A stretch of DNA of 64,000 nt, taken from contig NZ_CP011786.1 in the NCBI RefSeq assembly GCF_001263395.1, forward strand, positions 1,054,001 through 1,118,000. Reading direction: 5' to 3'. Shown piece after piece: positions 17,542 through 24,938 of the stretch. Position 1 is the first letter of the stretch; each line of letters starts with the position of its first letter. The DNA comes from Bifidobacterium actinocoloniiforme DSM 22766. GTDB taxonomy: Bacteria; Actinomycetota; Actinomycetes; Actinomycetales; Bifidobacteriaceae. The notes below the pieces were generated by a model, which was not told where the DNA came from, did no database searches, and saw nothing but the letters and a program-made list of their open reading frames with translations. Made by a program: the position numbers and the translations under genes.

Positions 17542-19200
17542 TCAGACCAGCGGCTTGACCAAGGGGAAGGTGATGGTCTCACGGATGGTGGCGCCGGTCA
17601 AGGCAATCAGCAGACGGTCAATGCCCATGCCCATGCCACCGGTCGGGGGCATGCCCACGCCCAGGGCCTCCAGGAAGTCCTCGTCGATGTCGGTGGCTTC
17701 TTCGTCTCCAGCGGCCGCGTCCTTGGCCTGCTGGATGAAGCGCTCGCGCTGCACGACCGGATCGTTGAGCTCGGAGTAGCCAGTGGCCAGCTCGAAACCT
17801 CGCACGTACAGGTCCCACTTCTCCACCATGCCGGGCTTGGAGCGATGGGCCTTGACCAGGGGCGAGGTCTCTACGGGGAAGTCGCGCACGAATGTGGGCT
17901 CGTAGAGCTTGTCCTCGTAGAAGTGCTCCCAGAGATGTTCGACCAGCTTGCCGTGGTTCTCGACCTCGTCGCGCTCAACGCCAAGCTTGTCAGCGATGGC
18001 GCCCAAGTGCTCCACGGAGGTCTCAGGAGTGATCTCCTCGCCCAAGGCCTCGGACAGGGAGCCGTACATGGTCATCGTCTTCCATTCGCCGCCGAAGTCG
18101 TACTCCTCGCCACCCAGCAGGGTGACCTTGGTGGAGCCGAAGGCGTCGAGGGCGGCCTGCTGCACCAGCTGCTTGGTCAGGTCACCAATCGTATCGTAGG
18201 TGCCATAGGCCTGGTAGGCCTCCAGCATGGTGAACTCGGGAGCGTGCGTGCCATCCACGCCCTCGTTGCGGAAGTCGCGGTTGATCTCGAAGACCCGCTC
18301 GATGCCGCCCACCAAGCAGCGTTTCAAAAAGAGCTCGGGGGCGATGCGCAGAAAGAGGTCGATGTCGAAGGCGTTCATGTGCGTAGTGAACGGGCGGGCC
18401 GCCGCTCCCCCGTGCACGGTCTGCAGCATGGGCGTCTCGACTTCCAGGAAGTCCTGGGATTCGAAGGTGCGGCGCAGGGAGGAGACCACCTTGGAGCGCC
18501 TGCGGACCATATCACGTGTGGCTTCGTCGGCGATCATGGCCAGGTAGGGCTTGCGGGTGCGCTGCTCGTCCGACAATTCCTTGTGGAGCGCAGGCAGGGG
18601 TTGTAAGGCCTTGGCCGCGATGGCCCACTCCGTGGCGAAGACCGAGAGCTCGCCGGTCTTGGAAGCGATCACCCGACCACGGACATAGAGCTGATCACCT
18701 AAATCCACCAGTTGCTTGAAGGACTTGAGCGAGTCCGCGCCAACCTCCTTCTTGGAGATCATGCCCTGGATGGTGGTGCCGTCGCCGGCGGACAGCTGCA
18801 CGAAGCATAGGCCGCCGCCATTGCGCAGGAAGAGCACACGGCCGGCGATGCCGACCACATCCTCAGTCTCCTGCCCCGGCTCCAACTTGCCCTCATACTC
18901 GGCTCGCACATGCTCGATGCGGTCAGTCACATCCAAGTGAACCGGGTATGGAGCGATGCCCTGCTTAAGCATGAGCGCCCGTTTAGCCACGCGCATCTGC
19001 ACCTGCTCGGGGTGGGCCCGGGGGCCGAACTCGCGGTTGGACGGATCCACCGCTTCTTCCAGCTCAAGACCCTGGTCCACCTTGGCGGCGATGGCCTTGT
19101 CCTGGTCCAGCAGCATCTGCGCCCGCTCCACGGTGGAGATGCCGGTTCCATTTTCCGACGCTTCTTCGCTCTGGGCACCATGTTCTATAAAGTCAGTCAT
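17542..19200 (-). CDS. lysS: Lysyl-tRNA synthetase, class II
   Basis: Charges tRNA-Lys. 552 residues: an acidic N-terminal extension of about 65, an OB-fold anticodon-binding domain (GRVLFLRNGGGLCFVQL, VRGRVIASKTGELSV), then the class II core with motif 2 FRNEGVDGTHAPEF and motif 3 GMGMGIDRL near the end. Ends with the typical FPLVKP segment. Convergence with no gene; menA lies 91 bp downstream on the same strand. Confidence 0.95.
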   Translation of the reverse strand: MTDFIEHGAQSEEASENGTGISTVERAQMLLDQDKAIAAKVDQGLELEEAVDPSNREFGPRAHPEQVQMRVAKRALMLKQGIAPYPVHLDVTDRIEHVRAEYEGKLEPGQETEDVVGIAGRVLFLRNGGGLCFVQLSAGDGTTIQGMISKKEVGADSLKSFKQLVDLGDQLYVRGRVIASKTGELSVFATEWAIAAKALQPLPALHKELSDEQRTRKPYLAMIADEATRDMVRRRSKVVSSLRRTFESQDFLEVETPMLQTVHGGAAARPFTTHMNAFDIDLFLRIAPELFLKRCLVGGIERVFEINRDFRNEGVDGTHAPEFTMLEAYQAYGTYDTIGDLTKQLVQQAALDAFGSTKVTLLGGEEYDFGGEWKTMTMYGSLSEALGEEITPETSVEHLGAIADKLGVERDEVENHGKLVEHLWEHFYEDKLYEPTFVRDFPVETSPLVKAHRSKPGMVEKWDLYVRGFELATGYSELNDPVVQRERFIQQAKDAAAGDEEATDIDEDFLEALGVGMPPTGGMGMGIDRLLIALTGATIRETITFPLVKPLV

Positions 19201-19289
19201 AAGTCCCCAGTGTACGCAAACGCCAGTACTTCACTGGCCTCCCAGCGGTGGCCGCGCCTCGCCGCGCCAGCCGCCCCGCCGCGCGAGTC

Positions 19290-19319
19290 TTGGCATTTGA
19301 GCACCGGTGCGTGTACTAT
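19290..19319 (+). promoter_or_regulatory. Promoter for tRNA-Pro
   Basis: TTGGCA (19290-19295) and TACTAT (19314-19319) with an 18-bp spacer, 14 bp before the tRNA. Confidence 0.5.
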
Positions 19320-19333
19320 ATAGAACGTTGTCG

Positions 19334-19407
<74 letters not shown>

Positions 19408-19412
19408 CAATC

Positions 19413-19437
19413 ATTCCGGCCCTCTAAGGGCCGGAAT
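19413..19437 (+). terminator. Terminator after tRNA-Pro
   Basis: An 11-bp perfect stem ATTCCGGCCCT/AGGGCCGGAAT with a 3-nt loop begins 6 bp after the tRNA. Confidence 0.75.
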
Positions 19438-19703
19438 TCCAACCTTTCTAGAATCTCACGTAGTCAGCGAAACACGTTCTGAGCGCATTTTGGCGCACCT
19501 TGCAGCAGCAACTCGTTCATCGACTCCTCCACCACGTCCAAGTCCTCGTCGAACGCATCCGCCTACACATCCAACGTCATCGCCGTGCAGGGCATGGCGC
19601 CAGCCCCAGAACAGCTCCTACACCGATTCGGTTCTCGCTTGCGATCCCTGAACATGAGTGACCCTTAACGAGGGCCGCCCTCCCCGACCTCCCCAGCCGC
19701 ATA
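19438..19703. other. Noncoding stretch, possible gene remnant beside tRNA-Pro
   Basis: 266 bp without a supported gene. One plus-strand frame ending at about 19668 reads as a Ser/Thr-rich tail (for example SSTTSKSSSNASAYTS) with no start codon or ribosome site. It may be the decayed end of a secreted-protein gene, but nothing proves it. Confidence 0.25.
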
Positions 19704-21149
19704 TCATTGCCCCGCTTGAGCGGATAGGAGCTCAATAGCGGGGGTGCGTAAGGCCCGGACCGAGGCGAGCAAGAAAATGAGGGACCCCAGGGCAGAGACG
19801 GCAAGGGTCATCCGGAACCAGAGGGACCAGGAGATGGAGAGGACCGCGGTGCCCAGGATGGCCCGAATGTCGAAGTAGGCGCAGGCCGTGGCGGGGATGA
19901 CAATCAGGAAGGCGGCGAGCATGGCGGTCAGCATGATGATGGAGCCTTCCAGCAGGGCCATGAACCGCAGCTGCCGGGGTTCGGCACCGGAGATGTCGAG
20001 CAGGGCCTGGTCAAAGCCGCGCTCCCGGGAGACCATGCAGAAACCAGCCAGGGCACCGCCCAGGGCCACGACGGCCTCTGGGCCGATGGCGCCGATAACG
20101 CCAGGCATACCGGTGCTGGTGGTGCCGGGAGGTGTGGAGTATCCGGCCACCCTCAAGAGCGAGGCCGAGAAAATCTGTATTGGAGTGCCCATCCCCATAA
20201 TCAAACCGACGCAGACCATGAGCGGGGCCAGCACCGAGCTGGAACGCTCGATGCGGGAGACGGTCTGCCGCCGAGCCAGGGCCCAGGGCGCGGCAGGGAA
20301 AGGCACAAGTGAGGTCCAGAGCCTGACCAGGCCGCCGTAGAGGAGGGGGGCCAGGAAGGCGAAGGCGATCATGAGCAGCAAGAGCCCGCCTATGGCCGAG
20401 TAGTACATCGTGCCCATATCCTCGTAGAAGGTTTTCATGGCAGCCTTCCCGCCAGAGAGGTCGACCCGATGCACGCTCCTGGCAGGCAGGATGAACACAT
20501 AGACCGCGCCCAAGAATGAGGCCAGTGCAAGGAGGATGCGGATACCGCCGGGTCGCTTGGAAGTGACGGGTTGGGAGCGGTAAGCCTCGACCGGATCCAC
20601 ACGGGATGCCGAGCGAACGGTCAGGGTGGTGCCGATGAGCGCCGTGGCCAAGCCAATCGCTACGCCCAGGAACCAGGATCGAGCATCAGCATGGTAGGTG
20701 TAGGAGTCCGCCATCGTGCTGTAAGTCCTGAGGAGGTATTTGAAAAACGCGGGAGCCACCAGCGGAGCCACAGCGGCCGACAGGATTGAGGCGGTCAAAC
20801 CCAGGACCAGGACCAGCAGCTCCATCAGGGCGGTCAGCTGGATTGGGGTGGCGCCCTGCATGGCCAGCAGGGCCAGCTGTTTGCGCTGCTGATTGATTGC
20901 GGCCGAGACCACCCACAAGGTGATGAAGACTCCGACGATGATGGTGATGGGCAGTTGGTCGGTGTCCATCATGCGCGTCATCTGATAGGCATCCTCGGCC
21001 AGGCCGCCCTGGGCATTGGCCTGGGTGTACCGGGAGGAGCCAGCGATCAGCGTCATGCCGCTCATCACGGTCTGCACCACGCTCAAGTAGAGGAAGACTC
21101 CAATCCACACGCCCGGCGCAGCACGCAAGCTTGTCAGTATCGCTTTCAC
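19704..21149 (-). CDS. FtsX-like ABC transporter permease
   Basis: 481 residues, membrane protein with a helix near the N-terminus, a block of three helices at about 70-190, and a second FtsX-type block of four at the C-terminus. An extracellular segment (RSVHRVDLSGGKAAMKTFYEDMGTMYYS) lies between. The SASRVDPVEAYR motif after the first block is typical of MacB/FtsX permeases. Overlaps the ATPase gene by 4 bp. Likely moves lipid-like molecules, peptides or drugs; substrate unknown. Confidence 0.82.
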   Translation of the reverse strand: MKAILTSLRAAPGVWIGVFLYLSVVQTVMSGMTLIAGSSRYTQANAQGGLAEDAYQMTRMMDTDQLPITIIVGVFITLWVVSAAINQQRKQLALLAMQGATPIQLTALMELLVLVLGLTASILSAAVAPLVAPAFFKYLLRTYSTMADSYTYHADARSWFLGVAIGLATALIGTTLTVRSASRVDPVEAYRSQPVTSKRPGGIRILLALASFLGAVYVFILPARSVHRVDLSGGKAAMKTFYEDMGTMYYSAIGGLLLLMIAFAFLAPLLYGGLVRLWTSLVPFPAAPWALARRQTVSRIERSSSVLAPLMVCVGLIMGMGTPIQIFSASLLRVAGYSTPPGTTSTGMPGVIGAIGPEAVVALGGALAGFCMVSRERGFDQALLDISGAEPRQLRFMALLEGSIIMLTAMLAAFLIVIPATACAYFDIRAILGTAVLSISWSLWFRMTLAVSALGSLIFLLASVRALRTPAIELLSAQAGQ

Positions 21150-21853
21150 CTTGCACCTCCGGTTATGCGCCCATCCACCAGGGTGACCACCCGATCGCAG
21201 CTGGAGGCCACCTCCTCGGAGTGGGTAACCACGACGACAGCCCTGGCCGGGTCCGCCGCCACCCGGTGCAGCTCATCAATCACCACCCGACCGGTGGCCT
21301 GATCCAAAGCGCCCGTAGGCTCGTCAGCAAAGACCACATCAGGCTTGGAGACCAACACCCGAGCCAGGGCCACTCGCTGCTGCTCGCCGCCCGAGAGGGA
21401 GCCTATGTCCGAGCGCCGCCGGTCGGCCATGCCAAAACGCTCCAGCATGGCGGCGATCTCGCCCTTGGGAGCCCGCCGCCCTCGCAGCAGGAAGGGCAAG
21501 GCTATGTTCTCCTCCACATTCAACGTGGGCACCAGATTGTAGGACTGGAAAACGAAACCCAGGTGGGCGCGGCGGAATCGCGCCATCTTCGCCCTCCCCA
21601 TCCGGTCGATCCGCTCCCCCAGCACCGTCACCTGGCCGCCCGATATGGATTCCAAGCCAGCCAGGGAGTAAAGGAGCGTGGACTTGCCTGAGCCCGAGGG
21701 CCCGACGATGCCTGTCATCCGCCCCCAGTCGGCCTGAAAATCCACGCCGTGAAGGATGCGGATGGTCTCATCCTTGCGCAAGCTCACATCCTTGATCAAT
21801 CCCCGGGCTTCGATAGGTGGGAAACCGCGCATTTGAGCTACCTGTGATTGCAT
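21146..21853 (-). CDS. LolD/MacB-type ABC transporter ATPase
   Basis: 235 residues from ATG 21851-21853, chosen because GAGGG lies 7 bases upstream and the fold begins nearby. An open frame extends to 21937, but that region abuts tandem repeats and is probably promoter. Seen: Walker A GPSGSGKSTLL, Q-loop FVFQSYNLVPTLNV, signature LSGGEQQRVALARV, Walker B VVFADEPTGALD and the H-loop VVVTHSEEV. Energises the permease that follows with a 4-bp overlap. Confidence 0.9.
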   Translation of the reverse strand: MQSQVAQMRGFPPIEARGLIKDVSLRKDETIRILHGVDFQADWGRMTGIVGPSGSGKSTLLYSLAGLESISGGQVTVLGERIDRMGRAKMARFRRAHLGFVFQSYNLVPTLNVEENIALPFLLRGRRAPKGEIAAMLERFGMADRRRSDIGSLSGGEQQRVALARVLVSKPDVVFADEPTGALDQATGRVVIDELHRVAADPARAVVVVTHSEEVASSCDRVVTLVDGRITGGAR

Positions 21854-21938
21854 GTCCGAACCCTCTTCCCGCACCCGTTGCGCATCCTCTGGGCACGACT
21901 GAAAACGCATGCCCAATAACTCCATGGAAACATCCACA

Positions 21939-21982
21939 AGGGTGTTCCCAGGGCGTTTTCAGGGTGCATTCAGGGTGTATTC
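21939..21982 (-). promoter_or_regulatory. Four tandem 11-bp direct repeats upstream of the ABC operon
   Basis: On the plus strand the units are AGGGTGTTCCC, AGGGCGTTTTC, AGGGTGCATTC and AGGGTGTATTC, back to back with no gaps (21939-21949, 21950-21960, 21961-21971, 21972-21982). An 11-bp period puts each unit on one face of the helix, as in binding sites of OmpR/PhoB-type and SARP regulators. They lie about 85 bp before the chosen ATPase start. The regulator is not identified. Confidence 0.6.
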
Positions 21983-22121
21983 GAGGAAAAATCAGGGGTT
22001 CACCTGACCCTGCGACCGCAGCGCCTTGATGATACCTGATCCGCAAGAGCAGGCGGAGGCGCGCTTGATGCGCATAACCTCATCCGCACTGATTCGTCGC
22101 CACCGACCACACCAGCACGGC

Positions 22122-22142
22122 CCGGGAACAACTCATTCCCGG
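22122..22142 (-). terminator. Hairpin after the DUF4391 gene
   Basis: CCGGGAA (22122-22128) pairs with TTCCCGG (22136-22142), 7-nt loop, 14 bp past the stop of the minus-strand gene. No T tract is seen. Confidence 0.4.
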
Positions 22143-22155
22143 TGAAGCCATCCGC

Positions 22156-22887
22156 TCACTTGGCCCCCGCCCCATCAAGGGAACCGAGCTCCTTGAGCCG
22201 GGAGCGCACCTTGTGGAGCTTGGCATAAACCTGATTACGCTGAGTCGGGTCTTTGGCGCGGGCGTGATCCTTGGACAATTTGACCTCCTCGGCCACCAGC
22301 TCAGTAATCAAATCACGCCGGGCTATCCGGGCGTCCAAATCAGCGCCTTCCGGCTCGCCCAAAATCACTTGCGCGCTCAGCCCTTCCCACGCCTTGTCCA
22401 TATTCGCCCCAGACAAGGTCAGCTTGACCTGACCGGATGGCTTCCATGGACTCGCAAAGACGCGGAAAGCCGGTTCATGACCTGGCTTAGTGGGCATGGG
22501 ACGGCGCACCGCCAAAGCGCATTCATCGCCCTGACCGCCCTCTTCCCGGCTTTGGCGAACGCAGGCGAAAACGATACGGGAAGAGCGCATACCAGCTATG
22601 CGATCCACAATCTCCAGGGGCGTCTGCTCGCAGGTCAAGTCCAGGCCCATCACCAATATCTCCTGAACATGCTCCCCTGGCGCCAAACCCGCGTCGGCGG
22701 GCCGCAGCAGGGCCAGCATCGTCACGGAGCGCAGGTCGTTGGTGAACCGCTGCTTAAGCCTGGCGGAGGTCGGTCGCTTGGCGTAGAACATCTGCTTGGG
22801 CAGCTCCCCCTTCCCCTCCGGCACGGCAGTCGCGGGCGGCAGCCCGAGTGTGAGCGCGGACACGGAACCACAGGCTTGTGCTGTCAT
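22156..22887 (-). CDS. DUF4391-domain protein
   Basis: 243 residues, soluble. The central part (LPKQMFYAKRPTS, LKQRFTNDLRSV, VQEILVMGLDL, IVDRIAGMRSSRIVFACV) fits DUF4391, a family I recall as often sitting near helicase or methyltransferase genes of defence-like islands. A charged helical tail with KDHARAKDPTQRNQVYAKLHKVRSRLKEL ends it. AAAGG precedes the start. No helicase, methyltransferase or nuclease is nearby, so this copy is an orphan of unknown role. Confidence 0.6.
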   Translation of the reverse strand: MTAQACGSVSALTLGLPPATAVPEGKGELPKQMFYAKRPTSARLKQRFTNDLRSVTMLALLRPADAGLAPGEHVQEILVMGLDLTCEQTPLEIVDRIAGMRSSRIVFACVRQSREEGGQGDECALAVRRPMPTKPGHEPAFRVFASPWKPSGQVKLTLSGANMDKAWEGLSAQVILGEPEGADLDARIARRDLITELVAEEVKLSKDHARAKDPTQRNQVYAKLHKVRSRLKELGSLDGAGAK

Positions 22888-23122
22888 ATTCGGCCTTTCT
22901 TGAAAACCGGCTGGTTTGGCCCCATCCCACTGACCCTTCCCTTCAGGAATGTAGTCCTATCCTACTGCCTGCAGGCTTGGATCGCCGTCCGCCTGGCGCC
23001 GTCGGATTGACTTTGACGCTTCCCGATTCCGGCATGATTCGCTCCGATTCTTCGCATGCGAGCGGTATAACCCACCCCCCGAATCCGATTGTCGGACAGA
23101 GGCTGCATACAGAGAAAAGGGA
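22888..23122. other. Divergent intergenic region between DUF4391 and alcohol dehydrogenase
   Basis: Apart from the promoter/operator listed separately at 23123-23174, I find no gene in the 426 bp between 22888 and 23313. The part near 22888 must hold the DUF4391 promoter. Confidence 0.4.
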
Positions 23123-23174
23123 AAATGTGAGCGCTAACGAAACGTTTGGTTTCATGTCATCCCTCCGGTACGAT
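23123..23174 (+). promoter_or_regulatory. LacI-type operators and promoter of the alcohol dehydrogenase gene
   Basis: TGTGAGCGCTAACG (23126-23139) closely resembles the symmetric lac operator half-sites around a central CG. A second CG-centred palindrome AAACGTTT lies at 23140-23147, 11 bp away centre to centre. A candidate promoter, TTTGGT (23145-23150) and TACGAT (23169-23174), 18-bp spacer, overlaps the second palindrome, so binding there would repress transcription (inference). Confidence 0.5.
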
Positions 23175-23313
23175 GGGAATTGCAGTTCGCCCGGAACGGC
23201 GTAGTTGCGACCGTTGAAGGGCGGTAGGCGCGGACTCAGCCACCAACAGCGGGCCGGTCCGCTAAGCGCGGCGCAAAGAGCGGCGCGCGGACGTGAAACG
23301 CAAAGGAGCAGAC

Positions 23314-24429
23314 ATGCCTCAGAAGATTAAGGCTTCGATCGCCTACGGCATCGGCAAGGGATTCGCCCAGCCGGAGGAGATCATCATCGACGACCCCAAG
23401 GGCGCCGAGGTCCTGGTAGACGTGCAAGCTTCCGGCCTGTGCCATTCCGACCTGCACCTGGTGGAGGACGACGACCAGTTCTTCCCCTTCCCCGCAGTCA
23501 TCGGCCATGAGGTGGCGGGCATCGTCGAGGCCGTCGGCCCCGAGGTCTCCGGCATCAAGGTGGGCGACCACGTGGTGGCTTCCCTGGAGCAGGTGTGCGG
23601 GCACTGCGCCAACTGCCTGAAGGGGCAGCCCCAGTCTTGCATGCAGCAGCAGGAGTGCGTACGCGCCGAGGGTGACACCCCCCGCCTGTCCTTCCCCGAC
23701 GGCCGGCCCATCACCCAGGCCTTCGGCACCGGCGGTTTCGCCGAGAAGGCACTGATCCACGAGAATCAGCTGGCCGTTGTCAACAATGAGGTGCCGTGGG
23801 ACCAGGCCGCCTGCATCGGCTGCGCCACAATCACCGGCGCCGGCGCCGTGATCAACACCGCCCACGTACGCCCCGGCGACACGGTCGCCGTCATCGGCAC
23901 CGGCGGCATCGGCCTGAACATCATCTCCGGCGCCCGCATCTGCGGAGCTAAGAAGATCATCGCCATCGACCTGCTGGACAACAAGCTGGAGTTCGCCAAG
24001 AAGTTCGGCGCCACCGACGTGATCAACTCCAAGAACGAGGATCCGGTCGCCAAGGTGCGCGAGCTCACCGACGGCGGCGTGGACCAGGCCTTCGAGGCCA
24101 TCGGCCTGAGGTCGACCATGAAGCAGGCTTGGGACATGCTGGGCGTGGGCGGCACCGCCTACCCAATCGGCCTGACCAAGCCGGACGCGACCGTCGAGCT
24201 GGAGATCAACCCGGCCGACCTGCTGGTGCACCAGCGCGGCTTCAAGGGCGTGTGGATGGGTTCGACCAACATCAAGCACGACATCCCCATGTACGCGGAC
24301 CTGGCTGTTGATGGCCGCCTGAACATGAAGGACATCGTGACCCAGCACATCAACCTGAGCCAGATCGACGAGGCCTACAAGCAGCTCGTCGCCGGCGAGG
24401 TCATCCGCTCGGTCATCACTGAGTTCTAA
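23314..24429 (+). CDS. Zinc-dependent alcohol dehydrogenase (MDR family)
   Basis: 371 residues. Catalytic zinc ligands lie in GLCHSDLH and GHEVAG. The structural zinc site has four Cys in CGHCANCLKGQPQSC, and the NAD-binding fold shows VIGTGGIGLN. The start MPQKIKAS is set by AAAGGAG. Predicted NAD-linked oxidation of alcohols or reduction of aldehydes; class III-like architecture, exact substrate unknown. Single gene with LacI-type operators upstream and a very strong terminator downstream. Codon bias is strong (mostly C/G third bases), suggesting high expression. Confidence 0.88.
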   Translation: MPQKIKASIAYGIGKGFAQPEEIIIDDPKGAEVLVDVQASGLCHSDLHLVEDDDQFFPFPAVIGHEVAGIVEAVGPEVSGIKVGDHVVASLEQVCGHCANCLKGQPQSCMQQQECVRAEGDTPRLSFPDGRPITQAFGTGGFAEKALIHENQLAVVNNEVPWDQAACIGCATITGAGAVINTAHVRPGDTVAVIGTGGIGLNIISGARICGAKKIIAIDLLDNKLEFAKKFGATDVINSKNEDPVAKVRELTDGGVDQAFEAIGLRSTMKQAWDMLGVGGTAYPIGLTKPDATVELEINPADLLVHQRGFKGVWMGSTNIKHDIPMYADLAVDGRLNMKDIVTQHINLSQIDEAYKQLVAGEVIRSVITEF

Positions 24430-24456
24430 GCGGCTCATGTTTAAACGGCATTAAAG

Positions 24457-24504
24457 GCCCACCTGACTGAAACAGTGCAATACTACTGTTTCAGTCAGGT
24501 GGGC
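24457..24504 (+). terminator. Terminator after alcohol dehydrogenase
   Basis: A 19-bp perfect stem (24457-24475 with 24486-24504) and 10-nt loop, starting 27 bp after the stop. Confidence 0.8.
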
Positions 24505-24773
24505 GCTCATGTACAGCATGCACAGCAATCGCCAAAGGAGTGCGATCCAAGCGGCCCAACTCGATACAATCGCCAGCCCTCCGAAATTGCCGGCCGCAAG
24601 CCCTCCATCCCCTGCTCTCGGTATCCCTGCTGCTCTCGGTGTCTGCGGATACGCCTGTAGGCGGCCGCTTCGACGCCCTGCTCACCAACTGGCACCCGAA
24701 TGACGATATCGGTCTGATTAAATGGCCGTTCGGTTGGAACCTTAACCAGGGGTTTTGCTTGATTAACTAACGT
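24505..24773. other. Noncoding stretch upstream of the RCC1 surface protein
   Basis: 270 bp with no supported gene; short open frames here lack ribosome sites and family features. It holds the first copy of CAGGGGTTTT (24747-24756), repeated in the leader at 24814-24823. Confidence 0.4.
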
Positions 24774-24802
24774 CTGCGAAACTCGCGGATGAATGTTAGA
24801 CT
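24774..24802 (+). promoter_or_regulatory. Candidate promoter of the RCC1 surface protein gene
   Basis: CTGCGA (24774-24779) and TAGACT (24797-24802), 17-bp spacer. The -35 is weak. It would give a leader of about 125 nt. Confidence 0.35.
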
Positions 24803-24813
24803 ATTAAGAGGAG

Positions 24814-24938
24814 CAGGGGTTTTACCATGCCTGGCGTTTTGGGAACCGTACGGGGTTGGCATAACCCCTAGTTGTTGTTTTGATTTTTCGGTCCAAGCGC
24901 TTGAAGGCACACTAAGGGCCCAATTGGAGGGGTTATGC
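24814..24938 (+). promoter_or_regulatory. Leader with attenuator-like hairpin and start-codon-sequestering helix
   Basis: A single AACCCC element at 24863-24868 has three possible partners. GGGGTT at 24852-24857 makes a hairpin followed by a T-rich run (TTGTTGTTTTGATTTTT). AGGGGTT at 24816-24822 would compete with it. AGGGGTTATGC at 24928-24938, which contains the Shine-Dalgarno sequence and ATG of the surface protein, is an exact 11-base complement of GCATAACCCCT at 24859-24869. A 14-codon reading frame (24829-24873 region, MPGVLGTVRGWHNP) ends inside the hairpin. A CG-centred palindrome CAAGCGCTTG lies at 24894-24903. Confidence 0.5.
24829..24873 (+). CDS. Possible 14-residue leader peptide
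   Basis: ATG near 24828 opens a 14-codon frame (MPGVLGTVRGWHNP) whose stop TAG lies at the base of the attenuator-like hairpin. GGGG stands 7 bases upstream as a weak ribosome site. Its overlap with the hairpin suggests a translation-dependent leader, but it may be chance. Confidence 0.25.

Noticed and set aside
17536-18606. 356-codon open frame antisense to lysS
   Set aside because: Shadow frame; no ribosome site or family features, and lysS is certain.
23236-24438. 400-codon open frame antisense to the alcohol dehydrogenase
   Set aside because: Shadow of a strongly codon-biased GC-rich gene; product is Val/Gly/His-rich without any domain.
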